From: Artemisia argyi
Lineage: Eukaryota; Streptophyta; Magnoliopsida; Asterales; Asteraceae
Length of the DNA: 64,000 bases
Reading direction: 5' to 3'
Assembly (NCBI GenBank): GCA_030686995.1
Contig: CM060693.1
Location: 122,439,228-122,503,227, forward strand
This document shows positions 22,005-32,900 of this stretch, piece by piece (the first letter of the stretch is position 1; every line of letters begins with the position of its first letter). The notes below the pieces were generated by a model. The model was not told the origin of the DNA. It was given only the letters and a program-made list of their open reading frames with translations, and ran no database searches. The translations under genes and the position numbers were made by a program.

Positions 22005-23418
22005 TGATGAGGCGAAAAATGAACCACTTTTAAGGGGTCATTTAAGCCCGGAATTGAATTTATTTGATCAAATATTACCCTAAATCGTTCCTTTTGTGAT
22101 TTTAGGTACTTTGGGAGTGAAATCTGGAAAAGGAAGCAATTCGGACGTTTTTGGAGCATAAAAGTGAAGAAAACGCCAAAGTCTTAATTTTCCTTGCTGG
22201 GAACAGTAGGTGACGGCGTCAAGAGTAAAATCTTGACGGCGTCAAGAGTAATTTTCATGACGACCCAGTATAGAAATGAAGGCGTCACAAGGTAGAGCGT
22301 TAAGAGTAAAATACGTGACGGCCTGGAAAAAGTTATAACGTGACGGCGTCAGAAGTAGATCAAGGCAGTCCGAGAATTCTTTTGGCGGCGAGATGACGGC
22401 GTCACCAATTTGGTCTTGACGCCGTCAGCCTCAATTTCCTATATATAGTTTTCTAATTTTCATTCATAAAAAAAGAGAAGTTTTGGAGAAACCCTAAGGC
22501 CGAACTTAGTACGAACTTTACAGGTTTTTCAAGGGTTTTCAGCCCTTGAACCCTTTCATGTGTAATTGAGATAAGTGTTTTTTTTAATTCAATCAATATG
22601 TCTATGTTTTGGTTGTCTTTATCTTGTTCTTGTCTTAATTCCATCATGCTAGGCTAGATCTATCTTGTGTTTGCTTAGATCTAATGAAACCTAGATGTTA
22701 ATTATGTGTTGATTACTTGTTTATGGTTGTATTGGATGAATGATTTCGATGTTAGGCTTAAGAAAACTGGCAGATCTCCAATTGGTAACATGCTTGAACG
22801 TCTTAGGAAACATGAACTGACGTGCACTAGGTTTTATTGGTTGTATTTAATGCATAAGTAAATTCTAATGATCCCATGTTAGGAGCTTCTTAGCCGGCTC
22901 GACATAGGAGTGAAGTAGGCACTCATAGGATTGGGGAATTAAGTGCGCCACCCCATGAATGGTATTAAGGAATACAATCCATCATCCACGTAACTATAAC
23001 AAGTAATTAACGTGTAAAAGATATCTAGGGAGTAGTGAAATCTAAGTAAACACAACTTCTCCACTTATTGCTCACAACCTTAGTTAATTTAGTTTATTTT
23101 CATTTCTAGTATTTTATTTTGATTGCATCTTTAGTATTGGGTTAGTTGATTAGCAACGAATTCCGCCCAAATCTTTCAAACCCGAGATTTTTACTTGCTT
23201 TCTAAAAAAAATATAAAAATACAAAAATAATCATCCCTCATCTTTAGAACTAGTATTTAGGTTTTCTAATCCTAGCGGCACTATTCCTAGTTGAACGATC
23301 AATCCCCCGGTACTTGTCACTATACTATACTACAACGATCAGGTACACTGCCTGGTGGGGGTTGTAAGCTTCTCAAGACCCCTTGAGAGGTAAAGCTTGG
23401 TGCGATTCCCACGTATCA
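22005..23418 (+). repeat. 3' LTR of element D
   Basis: This 1414-bp LTR starts TGATGAGGCG and ends CCACGTATCA, followed by the GTTAC duplication. It carries five TGACG(G/C)CGTCA palindromes (about 22210-22428) and CTATATATAG at 22439-22448. Confidence 0.92.
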
Positions 23419-23423
23419 GTTAC

Positions 23424-23714
23424 ATAGTCAAGCCTCTTTTGGGTTTCGTAGTCAATACGAGTGTAAAATAATTGAAGTAGAGGCAATAAATCAAGACCAT
23501 GGTGAAGGTCTTTTTGTAGTAAGTATTTGAAACGAGCCCATGCAACGGGAAAAGATTCATCATGACGTTGTCGAAACATCAAGATGTCATATTGAAGTGG
23601 AAAGGGTAGATTTTGTAGTGGATTTGGTCGATTGGATGAAAAACTTGGCAGATTCACGTTCTCCATAGTGGTGAATGGAAGAGTCAATGGAAATGTTTTT
23701 ACGAACAAAGACAC
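23424..23714 (-). pseudogene. Element B gag, N-terminal part
   Basis: On the minus strand the likely start is the Met at 23666 (MENVN), matching the MEYANPP start in C and MEGGNIF in F; an upstream Met at 23714 is also in frame. The segment ILMFRQRHDESFPVAWARFK aligns with F gag residues after about 155, so about 130 central gag residues are absent. The same loss is seen in C, so it is old. Element D interrupts the frame at 23419-23423; the rest is at 17800-18765. Confidence 0.75.
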
Positions 23715-23828
23715 AAAGAAAAAGATAGACTAAAGAAAACCTAGAAATAAAATTAAAATCTTACTAGAAAGGAATCTAGCAAGTAGACCTAATCAAAATA
23801 AATTCCAACCTAAGCAATAACTATTTCC

Positions 23829-23851
23829 CGGGTTGCGGCGCCGCCAAAAAC
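23829..23851 (-). promoter_or_regulatory. Primer-binding site of element B
   Basis: On the minus strand TTGGCGGCGCCGCAACCCGG follows the LTR end. It resembles the Asp-tRNA complement used by Athila and Tat elements, with a duplicated GGC. Confidence 0.65.
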
Positions 23852-23852
23852 T

Positions 23853-23903
23853 TGATGCGTAGGGATTGCACCAGGCTTTACCTCTCAAGGGATCTTGAGA
23901 AGC
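23853..23903 (-). repeat. Element B 5' LTR, inner fragment
   Basis: This is the primer-site end of the LTR, cut by element C. The sequence ends in GAAGC, the C target duplication, and continues at 38342. Confidence 0.88.
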
Positions 23904-25311
23904 TGATGCGTGGGAATCGCACCTTGCTTTACCTCTCGAGGGATCTCGCGAGGCTTACAACCCCCACCAGGCAGTGTACCTGATCGTTGTAGTATAGTAT
24001 AGTGACAAGTACCGGGGGATTGATCGTTCAGCTTAGGAATAGTGTCGCTAGGATTAGAAAACCTAATTAATAGTTCTAGAGGTGAGAGATGATTATTTTT
24101 GTATTTTTATATTTTTATGAAAGCAATTAAAATCTCGGGTTTTGAAAGAGTGGGCGGAATTAGTTGTTATTCAACTAACCCAAAAACTACTTTGTAACTA
24201 ATTAAACTAATGAAAATAAAATTAAACTAATATTAAACTAAGGTTGTGAGCAGTAATTGGAGAAATTGTGTTTACTTAGACTTCATTACTCCCTAGATAT
24301 CTTTTACATGTCAATTACTTGTTACACTTGTATGAATGACGGGTTGTATTCCTTAATACCATTCGTGGAGTGGCATACATAACTCCCCAACTCTATGAGC
24401 TCTTATCTCCTCCTACACCATGACCCAGCACAACTATAGGGATTGTAAACAGTGGCTCATGCATTAAATACAACCAATAAAGACCTAGTACGCCTCGGTT
24501 CATGTTTCTTAAGACGTTCAAGCATGTTACCATTTGGAGATCTGCCAGTTTTCTTAAGCCTAACATATAAAATCATTCATTCAAAACAAGAATAGACAAG
24601 TAATCAAAACATAATCAACATCTAGGTTTCATTAGATCTAAGCAAACACAAGAGAGATCTAGCCTAGCATAGTAGAATTAAGATAAGAACAAAAGATAAA
24701 CAACCAACACATAGACATATTGATTGAATTAAGAGTATACTTATCTCAATTACAATGCAAGGTCTCAAGGGTTTGGAACCCTTGAAAAACCTGTAAAAGA
24801 GGCACCAAAATCGTCTTTAGGGTTTCACCAAAACTTCTCCTTTTTAATGAAAAAACTAGAAAACTATATATAGGAAAATCGTCCTGATGGCGTCAAGAGT
24901 AAAATCTGACGCCGTCAACTCGCCGCCATACACTTCCTCGGACGCCCTAGATCCAATCGTGACGGCCTATGTGACGCCGTCACCACCTTCGGTAAATTAA
25001 TCTTGGCCACTTTGACGCCGTCATAACTTCATCTGACGCCGTCACCAGCTACGGTAAATTATTCTCCCTGTCTGACGCCGTCAAGAGCAAACCCTTGACG
25101 CCGTCACCTTGTATTTCCAGCTTGGATTTTTGGTACTTTGTCGTTTTCTTCACTTTATGCTCCAAAAACGTCCAAAATAGCCTCTTTTCCAGAATTCACT
25201 TTCCAAACACCTAAAATCACAAAAGGAACGATTTAGGGCAATATTTGATCAAATAAATTCGGATTCGGGCTTAAATGACCCCCTAAAAACGGATCATTTT
25301 TCGCCTCATCA
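23904..25311 (-). repeat. 3' LTR of element C
   Basis: Read on the minus strand it starts TGATGAGGCG and ends CCCACGCATCA. TGACGCCGTCA palindromes lie at about 24885-25110 and CTATATATAG at 24864-24873. Confidence 0.93.
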
Positions 25312-25351
25312 TATACCCTTACACTTGAGATTTGCTTGTCCTCAAGCAAAT
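25312..25351 (-). promoter_or_regulatory. Hairpin and polypurine tract of element C
   Basis: On the minus strand the ATTTGCTTG/CAAGCAAAT stem (25330-25351) with loop AGGA is followed by AGTGTAAGGG and TATA, directly abutting the LTR. Confidence 0.75.
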
Positions 25352-25920
25352 GAGCTTTTATTCTACTCAAAAGACAAGTTAGGGGTCATTTAACACTAAT
25401 ATAAAAGTAATTACAACAAATAATCGTTCCACTAAAGACCAATAGACAAGCACGGAGGTCATACACAAGCACCTCACAAATAGTGTTTAGATACTCACAT
25501 CTCTCGGGTGTAATAAAGTAATATAACATTATGGAAATGGAAGATATCTCTCACTACCTGTCATAGCAAAATAGATTACCATAGGCTTGGGAAAGGATCA
25601 AACCTCCACCACATGGCGTAAGCACCTAGGATAAACTATCAAAGAGGTCTTTTAAAAAGGGTTATAACGTTAGGTGTAGGGATATGAATTACACGGTTTT
25701 GTTGGATAAAGGGAATTTTACTGGTGGCGAGTTAACAATCTTAGTTAATTACATGTACAAGTTGGCGTTGCTAAGCCAAGACTAGACTCGACTTAAGCTA
25801 ATAAATGAAAAAATAACAAAAACATAAAATGAACATAGAATGAAAACGGGATGGTAGTCCGTATGTTTTTTCTTTCTTTTTCCATTTTTCTATTTTTCTT
25901 TTCTTTTTCTTGATTTTTTC

Positions 25921-25971
<51 letters not shown>

Positions 25972-27812
25972 ATACACTCTTACCCTACCATCCAAAATAA
26001 TACATCATAGGGGTTTGAGCAATCCCCTTACACTTGAATCTTTACATACTTTACATTTAACTATTCTAATGACTCGAATTAAGAAAATCAAAACACTTGG
26101 AGCACTTTTAAGATTAACGCACATATGGGGGTAATAAATGATGTTCTTCCCCATTACTCCATAAAATAAGTACTTACCCATGAGTCTCAATCGTCCCAAA
26201 ACAATATGTACAATGATATGACTCGACTTAGAAACCATGTAATCAATTAGAAAGTTAACTTAGGGTTTAACAAATAACAATAATGCACTAAAAATGAGCG
26301 CATACACGGAAGGCTAAGGCGATTTGGGTGTACATTTAAGTGGGGTGTAACAAATTCTTCCTTTAAGTAAAATGCTTAAAGTTAGAAACGAAAAGATAGG
26401 CTCGGAGGGGTGTACTAGGGGTATCGTGTACTAAAAATGAGTACAACGCTAAGGGTGTGGGAAAAATTAGTTGACTTAACTAGCCAAGTAATATGACTTA
26501 AATGGTCAAGTAATCATGATACGGGTTTAACACAAGGGTGATCCTAATGCCTCTTATCATGTAGTAAATCCTACTACACGAATGTAGTCTCACTAGCGGT
26601 CTCGGGATGCATCACTAACGCAAGTTCTAGAATCTAAATGCTACCGGTACACTCATAAGCACCAATAATAAATGCTTTTCCTATCAAATCTAAAGGCGAA
26701 CCTCACATTTTTGGGTGAAAATTTTTTCTGAATATACGGTTATGTGCTAGTCATACAACCTCCTATCCATGAGACGCTTGCTATGGCTAAAGTTTCACTC
26801 CTAAATGTTGTAAAAAATTTTAAATTTGGCGCTAAAATTACACTAACAAGTATTTCTCATAGTTTTATTACTCATCTACTATCAAACAAAACAAACTCAA
26901 GCGAAAGTGCATATGTAAGGTATCATCTTTTTACCCTCCCCTTACACTTAAGATGAACATTGTCCCCAATGTTCAAGTAAAGAATGTAAAAGTAAAATAA
27001 GTAAAAAGAATGAAATCAAATACTCCCCTGATTCGCTCGGTATGGATTTTAGGTTGGCCAGGTTAAATCTTCTTCCAAGAAAACGAACAATCAAAGCTTC
27101 CCTTCCAGAATATAAATCATCTTCTTGTCACAAATAACCTGTAAATCCTGACAAAAGTAGACAAGGCAACCTCGCGTAAAATCGGCGGCATCCTATATAA
27201 GTTACTAAATCCTAGAAAACAAAATAAGATATAATGCTTGTGGAATGAAGTTTGCAGATTTCCTGGAGATTATAAAACTTAATAATTCACAAAAACTATA
27301 AGACTCCGTTAGAAAAACAAAACTGGTAAAATTTCCAGATTTTTGACTCCTGACGCCGTCAAGAGCAATGCCCTGACGCCGTCAGAATGGGCCTGCAGAA
27401 ATCCTTATGTTAAGTTTCCGGAAAATTTCTGGAAAAACTTTGTCCTACTTCCTGGAAAATCCTGCAAAACTTCATTATGACTCAATACAAGCATTTGATT
27501 CTAACAAATACGAATATACATGTTCATTAAATATTGTGGATAATCATGATCGGTTTGTTTCTTAAAAACATATTTGGGGTTTCCTCTTACACTTATCTTT
27601 TGCAAAAATACCTTTAGGTTGAAGTTAAGACTAGGCCAAACAACATAATAAAGTAATTCCACATTTTAATTGAGAAACATGATCAACCAACAATAGAAAT
27701 AAAACATGCATACGGAAGCAAATAACAATCAAACAAATAAAAATCACACAAAACATGGGTTGCCTCCCAAGAAGCGCTTGTTTTTGTTCGAGTCACGAGC
27801 CTGACTCTACCC
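25352..27812 (-). other. Element C internal 3' noncoding region
   Basis: It is homologous to the 3' interiors of B, D and F. It contains a poly-T run of roughly 45 bases (about 25923-25969), the GAACATTG/CAATGTTC hairpin (26955-26974) with its AGTGTAAGGGG partner (about 26937-26948, minus strand) and two TGACGCCGTCA palindromes (about 27352-27382). A 70-codon plus-strand frame at 26744-26956 is not supported as a gene. Confidence 0.7.
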
Positions 27813-28631
27813 TTATTTCACGGATAAAGGTGAGGTTTTCCCTACACTTAGGATTAAGTGCGGGTGAAAGTAGCGATACACAACCTTAAGGTGAAAGTAT
27901 GCCACGTGAGAGAAGAGTGGTGGATGAATTATATGCTCAAACGGGTGTGCTCCTTTCATCATAACCTTACCTAGTTCACTTTGGTCAATGAGTGAGTTGA
28001 AGTTTTCTCCTAAGAAGGGATCATTTTCTATCAACTTTGAGAGATTCCTAGTTGGGGATCTATTTTGATCTAATAAACCCGGTTTAAACCCATAATGTTT
28101 CTTACGATCAATCATGAATGAGTGATGTAAGTATGTAGGGTCATGGTCCACTCCTATGTTGGCTTCTTCTCTACAAGGCTTGGGGTCTACTACCTTCAAC
28201 GTAAAACTACCCGGACTACATGGTTTGATGGGTGGATCGGGACCTATTTCAATTCCTAAATCTTCATCCAAGGATGGAAGATTAGGTAATGGTTTTGGTT
28301 GAGGCTCCGGTTCATCAAAACTAGGAACTTCCCTAGAACTAGGAGTAAGGTTATCACTACAAGTGTTCAAACCTATATCCTCTGGTGGTGCTTGGTCCAA
28401 GGGTTCTACCTCAATTGGGGTTCCTATAGTCTCTTCTACTTCTTCCGGGTAAGTCACGGGCGGTGTATGTGCCTCAAATGATGGTAGGACTTGTGGGGTA
28501 CTTTGTGGGCTTGGATTATCCACCTCATCCTCCATTGTACCTAGATTACCTATATGTTTGTTTTGTACTATGATATTAGGTGCCATCCAACTAGGTATCT
28601 CAACATGAGTATATTCATCCCCCAACAAACT
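27813..28631 (-). CDS. Element C gag-derived protein, C-terminal segment
   Basis: This is 272 open codons on the minus strand, continuing in frame from 36389 if copia element E and one TCCTG are ignored. The first part is rich in Pro, Glu, Ser and Thr. The second has an HYGFKPGLL block, a GENFNS region and a GAHPFEHIIHPP block, also present in B. I recall such blocks in predicted Asteraceae proteins but know no function. It has no zinc knuckle and no protease or polymerase motif. Apart from E the frame is intact, unlike the B copy. Confidence 0.7.
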   Translation of the reverse strand, partial: SLLGDEYTHVEIPSWMAPNIIVQNKHIGNLGTMEDEVDNPSPQSTPQVLPSFEAHTPPVTYPEEVEETIGTPIEVEPLDQAPPEDIGLNTCSDNLTPSSREVPSFDEPEPQPKPLPNLPSLDEDLGIEIGPDPPIKPCSPGSFTLKVVDPKPCREEANIGVDHDPTYLHHSFMIDRKKHYGFKPGLLDQNRSPTRNLSKLIENDPFLGENFNSLIDQSELGKVMMKGAHPFEHIIHPPLFSHVAYFHLKVVYRYFHPHLILSVGKTSPLSVK

Positions 28632-28636
28632 TCCTG

Positions 28637-29046
28637 TGTTAGCATTAGAAGTGTTGATCATTTATGCAATCAAAGAGAGATCTCAATGATCGTCCCTTAG
28701 GGGGAGATTGTTAGGATTAAAAGTGACGATCATTATTGAGTCAAGTAGTTAGTTAAATATATTCAATGTAATAGTTAGTAAATGCTAGTTTACTAAGTTT
28801 AGGAGTATTATTTATGCTTGTATAAAGTCTAAGGGCTAGTTATGTAATATGGTCAAAGATATGTGAAGCCCTAGACTACAAGTATAAATACCCATGTAAG
28901 GCCTCATTTAGAGGTTGGTTCTCTTGGTAATTACAAGGTTATTATTTCACACACTAGAGTTCCCATCCTCTCTCTCTCTACCTTACTTTCTCTCTCTAGA
29001 TCTAAGCAAGATTCATATGTGAAATAGGTTGTTCTACGGTCCTACA
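28637..29046 (+). repeat. 5' LTR of element E, with 72-bp internal polypurine/LTR-start duplication
   Basis: It starts TGTTAGCATTAG and ends GGTCCTACA. A second polypurine tract and LTR-like start, TGTTAGGATTAA, lies 72 bp inside at 28709. TATAAATA is at 28883-28890. Confidence 0.9.
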
Positions 29047-29047
29047 A

Positions 29048-29061
29048 GTGGTATCAATCGC
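29048..29061 (+). promoter_or_regulatory. Primer-binding site of element E
   Basis: TGGTATCAATCGCC resembles the copia primer site TGGTATCAGAGCC, starting one base after the LTR. Confidence 0.8.
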
Positions 29062-29156
29062 CTAGGGATAATATAGATTGTTTTAGGTTTGATTTGGTTG
29101 AAAAAACATGGTATAAAAGTGGTTGTTTTGATTCGTGGTTACTGTTCATCGTGTTT

Positions 29157-29592
29157 CTGCCGAGTTAGGGGAAAACGAATTCTGCCGAGTTAAGTGAGCA
29201 TTTCTGCCGAGTTAAGTGAGTATTTCTGCCGAGTTAAGTGACTAATTCTGCCGAGTTAAGTGTTTCTTTCTGCCGAGTTAAGTGGTTCTTTCTGCCGAGT
29301 TAGTTGTATAACTTTCTGCCGAGTTAAGTACTTTGCCGAGTTTGGAATTTTGGGATTTGGGCGAGTTAGCCTTGTTTCTTCCTAATCGTTTATCGAGTTA
29401 GGACCAGTGTTGCTATCTTCTTAAACGTTACTCTGCCAAAATTTCCTAAACTTGCCGAGTTAAGAACCATAACTATACTTGCCGAGTTAGTACACTTAAT
29501 AAAGTTGCCGAGTTAAGTACCTAACTAAACTTGCCGAGTTAAATCACTAACAAAACTTGCCGAGTTAGAACCCTAACAAACTTTGCCGAGTT
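29157..29592 (+). repeat. GCCGAGTT array in the leader of element E
   Basis: About 15 copies of TGCCGAGTT, mostly followed by AAGTG or AG, plus two degenerate copies, are spaced about 18-28 bases apart within 440 bp. The first eight are mostly TTCTGCCGAGTTAAGTG; the last six are mostly ACTTGCCGAGTTA. No long frame spans the array. It lies between the primer site and the start codon, where packaging or translation signals are expected. Confidence 0.85.
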
Positions 29593-29976
29593 TTTTGGCG
29601 GGAATTTTTGAGTAAAATTTATTTTTCACACGAGAATTAACGTTCAATTTTTACGCGAGATTTAAATTTTGGTATAACGTTGAAAATTTCGGCCGAAAAT
29701 TCAAATTTTTAGGCCAAAATTCAAAAAATTTCGGTAAAATTTGGCGAAAAAATTTTCAAAACTCAAATTTTTCTGGTAACCTTAGAATTGTATTTCTTAG
29801 TGATTTTCAAATTTTGGCAAAGAAAATTTTCACACTCGATTTTTGGCGGGAAATTACGAAATCAATCAGATCAACCGAGAACGAACTTTCATCTTCACCA
29901 AATCAACTAATCTACAACAACAACCTTTGTTATCTTAAAAGATCCTAAGATCAACTTTATCACATATCGTTAAACA

Positions 29977-32900
29977 ATGGAAAAAGAGCAAAATGAAAGA
30001 GAGACGCAAGTAAGGATTAAGCTCGCAATGCACTCCAAAGAAAAGTGTTTAATACATTTTGAATCAGTTAAACATCACTGTGTGGTTCTCTCAGAAGCAC
30101 GTCAACCATTATTTGGTTTATCATTTCGTAGAACTTTTGAAACACTCTTCGGATCTGAAATGGACTTTGTTACCTTCATGAGGAATCTTCAAAACAACAT
30201 AGTTCAACTCGAAATGCAAATTCAACAGGAAAGTGATTGCATGGTAGGATTTAGAGAGCTCAAGACACAGTTAAAAGGATTCATGACCATGGATATGAGA
30301 GCATTTAAGAATTCTTGGGATTATGAATCATCAAGCAGTTTATGGAAAAAATACTTCACTAGCATAGAAGTTGAAGTCTTTAGAAATCAATTGCTTAATC
30401 ATATGTACATACTGGAAACAGTGCTTAATGCAAGATCACTTCATCTGATGGAGATGCAGAAAAAGAAGAGGGATTCAGATGAAAAAGAAAGAAGCACTTC
30501 AAGGAATGAGATTGAGAAGCTAAAACGGGAAAAAGAGCAGAAGGTAAGAGAGATGCAGTTAAAGGAAATTGAGGTGATTATAAAAGAGACAGAGAAAGAT
30601 TTTCAAAAAGAAGATGATATGGTCAATGAGGGTGATGCATCAAATGATAGTTTGGTTTTCACAGGAAGTGATTCATCTTCAGGACAGCAGGTTGAAAGCA
30701 GCAGTCCTAGCTATGATTCGGATGCTGATGTTATTAAAAGGAATGATGCTGTTTGGGACACCGAAGATGATCATATCAGACCTTCATCAGACTCAGAGAC
30801 ATTCACTAAGGTACAACATTCAAACAATAATGGTGTTGTGTTTGATAATGTGTTTGCTCATAATCAGACACATCCTGAGCATCCTGAGTCTATTAGTGAA
30901 ACTTATGTGGTGGAACAAAATGATAGCAATATCACTTTTGATACTCCAGATATGGATCCTAATAGAGGTGAGCCTGCCCAGGATGGATCTTCTTATGAAC
31001 AAGATCGTGCCTTATTTGCATCATTGATCAATAATTTCAAACATGAACTTGAAAAGTGCAAAGAGGACAATCGCAAAGCTAAGCAAGCGAATGTCTTATT
31101 GACAAAAGAGCTTGAGAGATTTAAAGAAATGGAAAAAGGTTTTCAAAATGTAACAAAAAGAAAAGCTGAACTTGAATTTGAAAACTCAAACCTTAAATCT
31201 CAAGCTCAAAAGTTTGAAATGAATGGAGAGTCTGTCAAACCACTTTTAAAAAGAAATGAAGAACTTGAAGTTGGTTATAGAGAAGCTGTTCTTCGTGAAA
31301 AACGTTCCATTCAAAATCTGGATACCCAAATGGTCGTTAACAACAGAAAGGTTCAAGCGCTTTTAAAAGAGAACAATGATTTAAAAAGTGAAAATTCAAA
31401 GCTTCAGAAAACCACATCAAATTTTGAGATTGTAAACACAAAACTTGAGAATGAAAACAAAGAGTTTTTGAAACGTACAAACGATCTTGAAAACAAACTT
31501 CGAAAATTGGGACAGACTTCTCAGACTTTCAACATGCTGCCTACTAAAGATGAGGAGGTTGAGAAACAAACATCTGGGATTGGTTTTGTGAATAGTGCTC
31601 AGTTGGAAAATGGAAAACCATGTGTTTTAAACAAAGTGAAAAAGCTGACACCTATTTTATACAACGCTGAAGATATGGGAAAAGAATTGTCAGATGATCT
31701 TTTGTTTGAGTCTCAAGATATTTTAAAATCTGAAGAGGAAAAACGTTTGAAAGTAAAACAAACAAAAAACCCTCTCTCGTATCACGGCTTTGTGTATGGT
31801 GGTCTACAATTGACAGATTTTCCAAAAGCACCTTTCAAAAGAAAAGACACAAATGTGAAAAGATTTTTCAAAGAAGCTCAACTTGCTACTTATGATGCTA
31901 CGTTATGGCAAAATAAATCAAGGAAACAATTTTGTAATCTTAAACATCACATTGAGCATACGTTAAAAGCCATTTGGTTTAAGCAAGTAAACATCGATAA
32001 CAGCGTTTGGTCTAATCCTCTTTCGTCAGATGTACGCCTTAAGATTGAAGTCCAAAAGATTTTGAAAGATGAGATTGAACCTCATGTGAAAAATCTCAAC
32101 TTAAGTTTTGCGAACTTTGAAAAACATCTTGTCACTGAAATGAGAGAAGATTTAAAGTACGTTCATTCTCTTGAAGACGAATTTGATGAAAAATGCTTAA
32201 TACTTGACATTCAAAAGGAATTTTTCACAAATCAAATAGAGTCTTTCAAATCAAAATCTGTTTGCCATGAGAAAGTGAATGAGAATTTTGAACAAACATC
32301 TTCTTTGAAATCTGAAAATCTTTGTCTCAAAAAGAAAATCACCGAGCTTTCACAAGAAGCAACTGATGTCAAAGCAGAATTGTCAAAAAGAACAGCTCAG
32401 TTTGAGAAACATCTTGCAATACTCGAAGCACAAAGTATCTCTTTCCAACTTAAACTGCAAGAGAAGAATGAAAACTCTTTGACATCAGTGCTTAAAGAAA
32501 AAGAAAAGATTTTTGAAGAAAAATGTGATGATACCAATATCAAGTTTGATTTTGACGAATTTGATACAAAAAATCTTGAATTGGAAAATGCTGTGGCATC
32601 ATTACAAAAAGAAAATGAGCATTTAAAACAGACTTACAAAAACTTGTTTGATTCAATCAAGCGGTCAAGAGTTCAGAATCAAACTTCAAACAAATCTGAC
32701 TCTCAGATCGTCCCAAATCATGTTTTTGAAAAAGAAAAATCTGTGCTTCAAAAGAAAATTGTTGAATTGGAAAAAACAATTGCACAACAAATCAAGGATT
32801 TTGGTGATGCCAAAAATGATTTTTCAATCGAAACAGAAAAATATGAAAAATATTTTGCACATCTTGAAAATCAAAATGCTTCTTTGCAAGAAAAACTGGC

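Larger units (their letters stand above)
18766..23418 (+). mobile_element. Non-autonomous Athila-type element D
   Basis: Two LTRs (18766-20168 and 22005-23418) flank only 1.8 kb of 3' internal sequence. GTTAC flanks both sides (18761-18765 and 23419-23423). It lies in plus orientation within the gag of minus-strand element B. The 5' LTR lacks its final CA and runs directly into internal sequence, so the primer site and all gag are gone. The LTRs differ at few places by eye, so the insertion is fairly recent. It cannot encode any retrotransposon protein. Confidence 0.88.

Noticed and set aside
25798..26134. Poly-Lys and poly-Phe frames
   Set aside because: They are translations of a long poly-T run on either strand.
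29157..29592. CRISPR-like array
   Set aside because: Repeats are 9-17 bases with short irregular spacers inside a plant retrotransposon leader; nothing else fits CRISPR.
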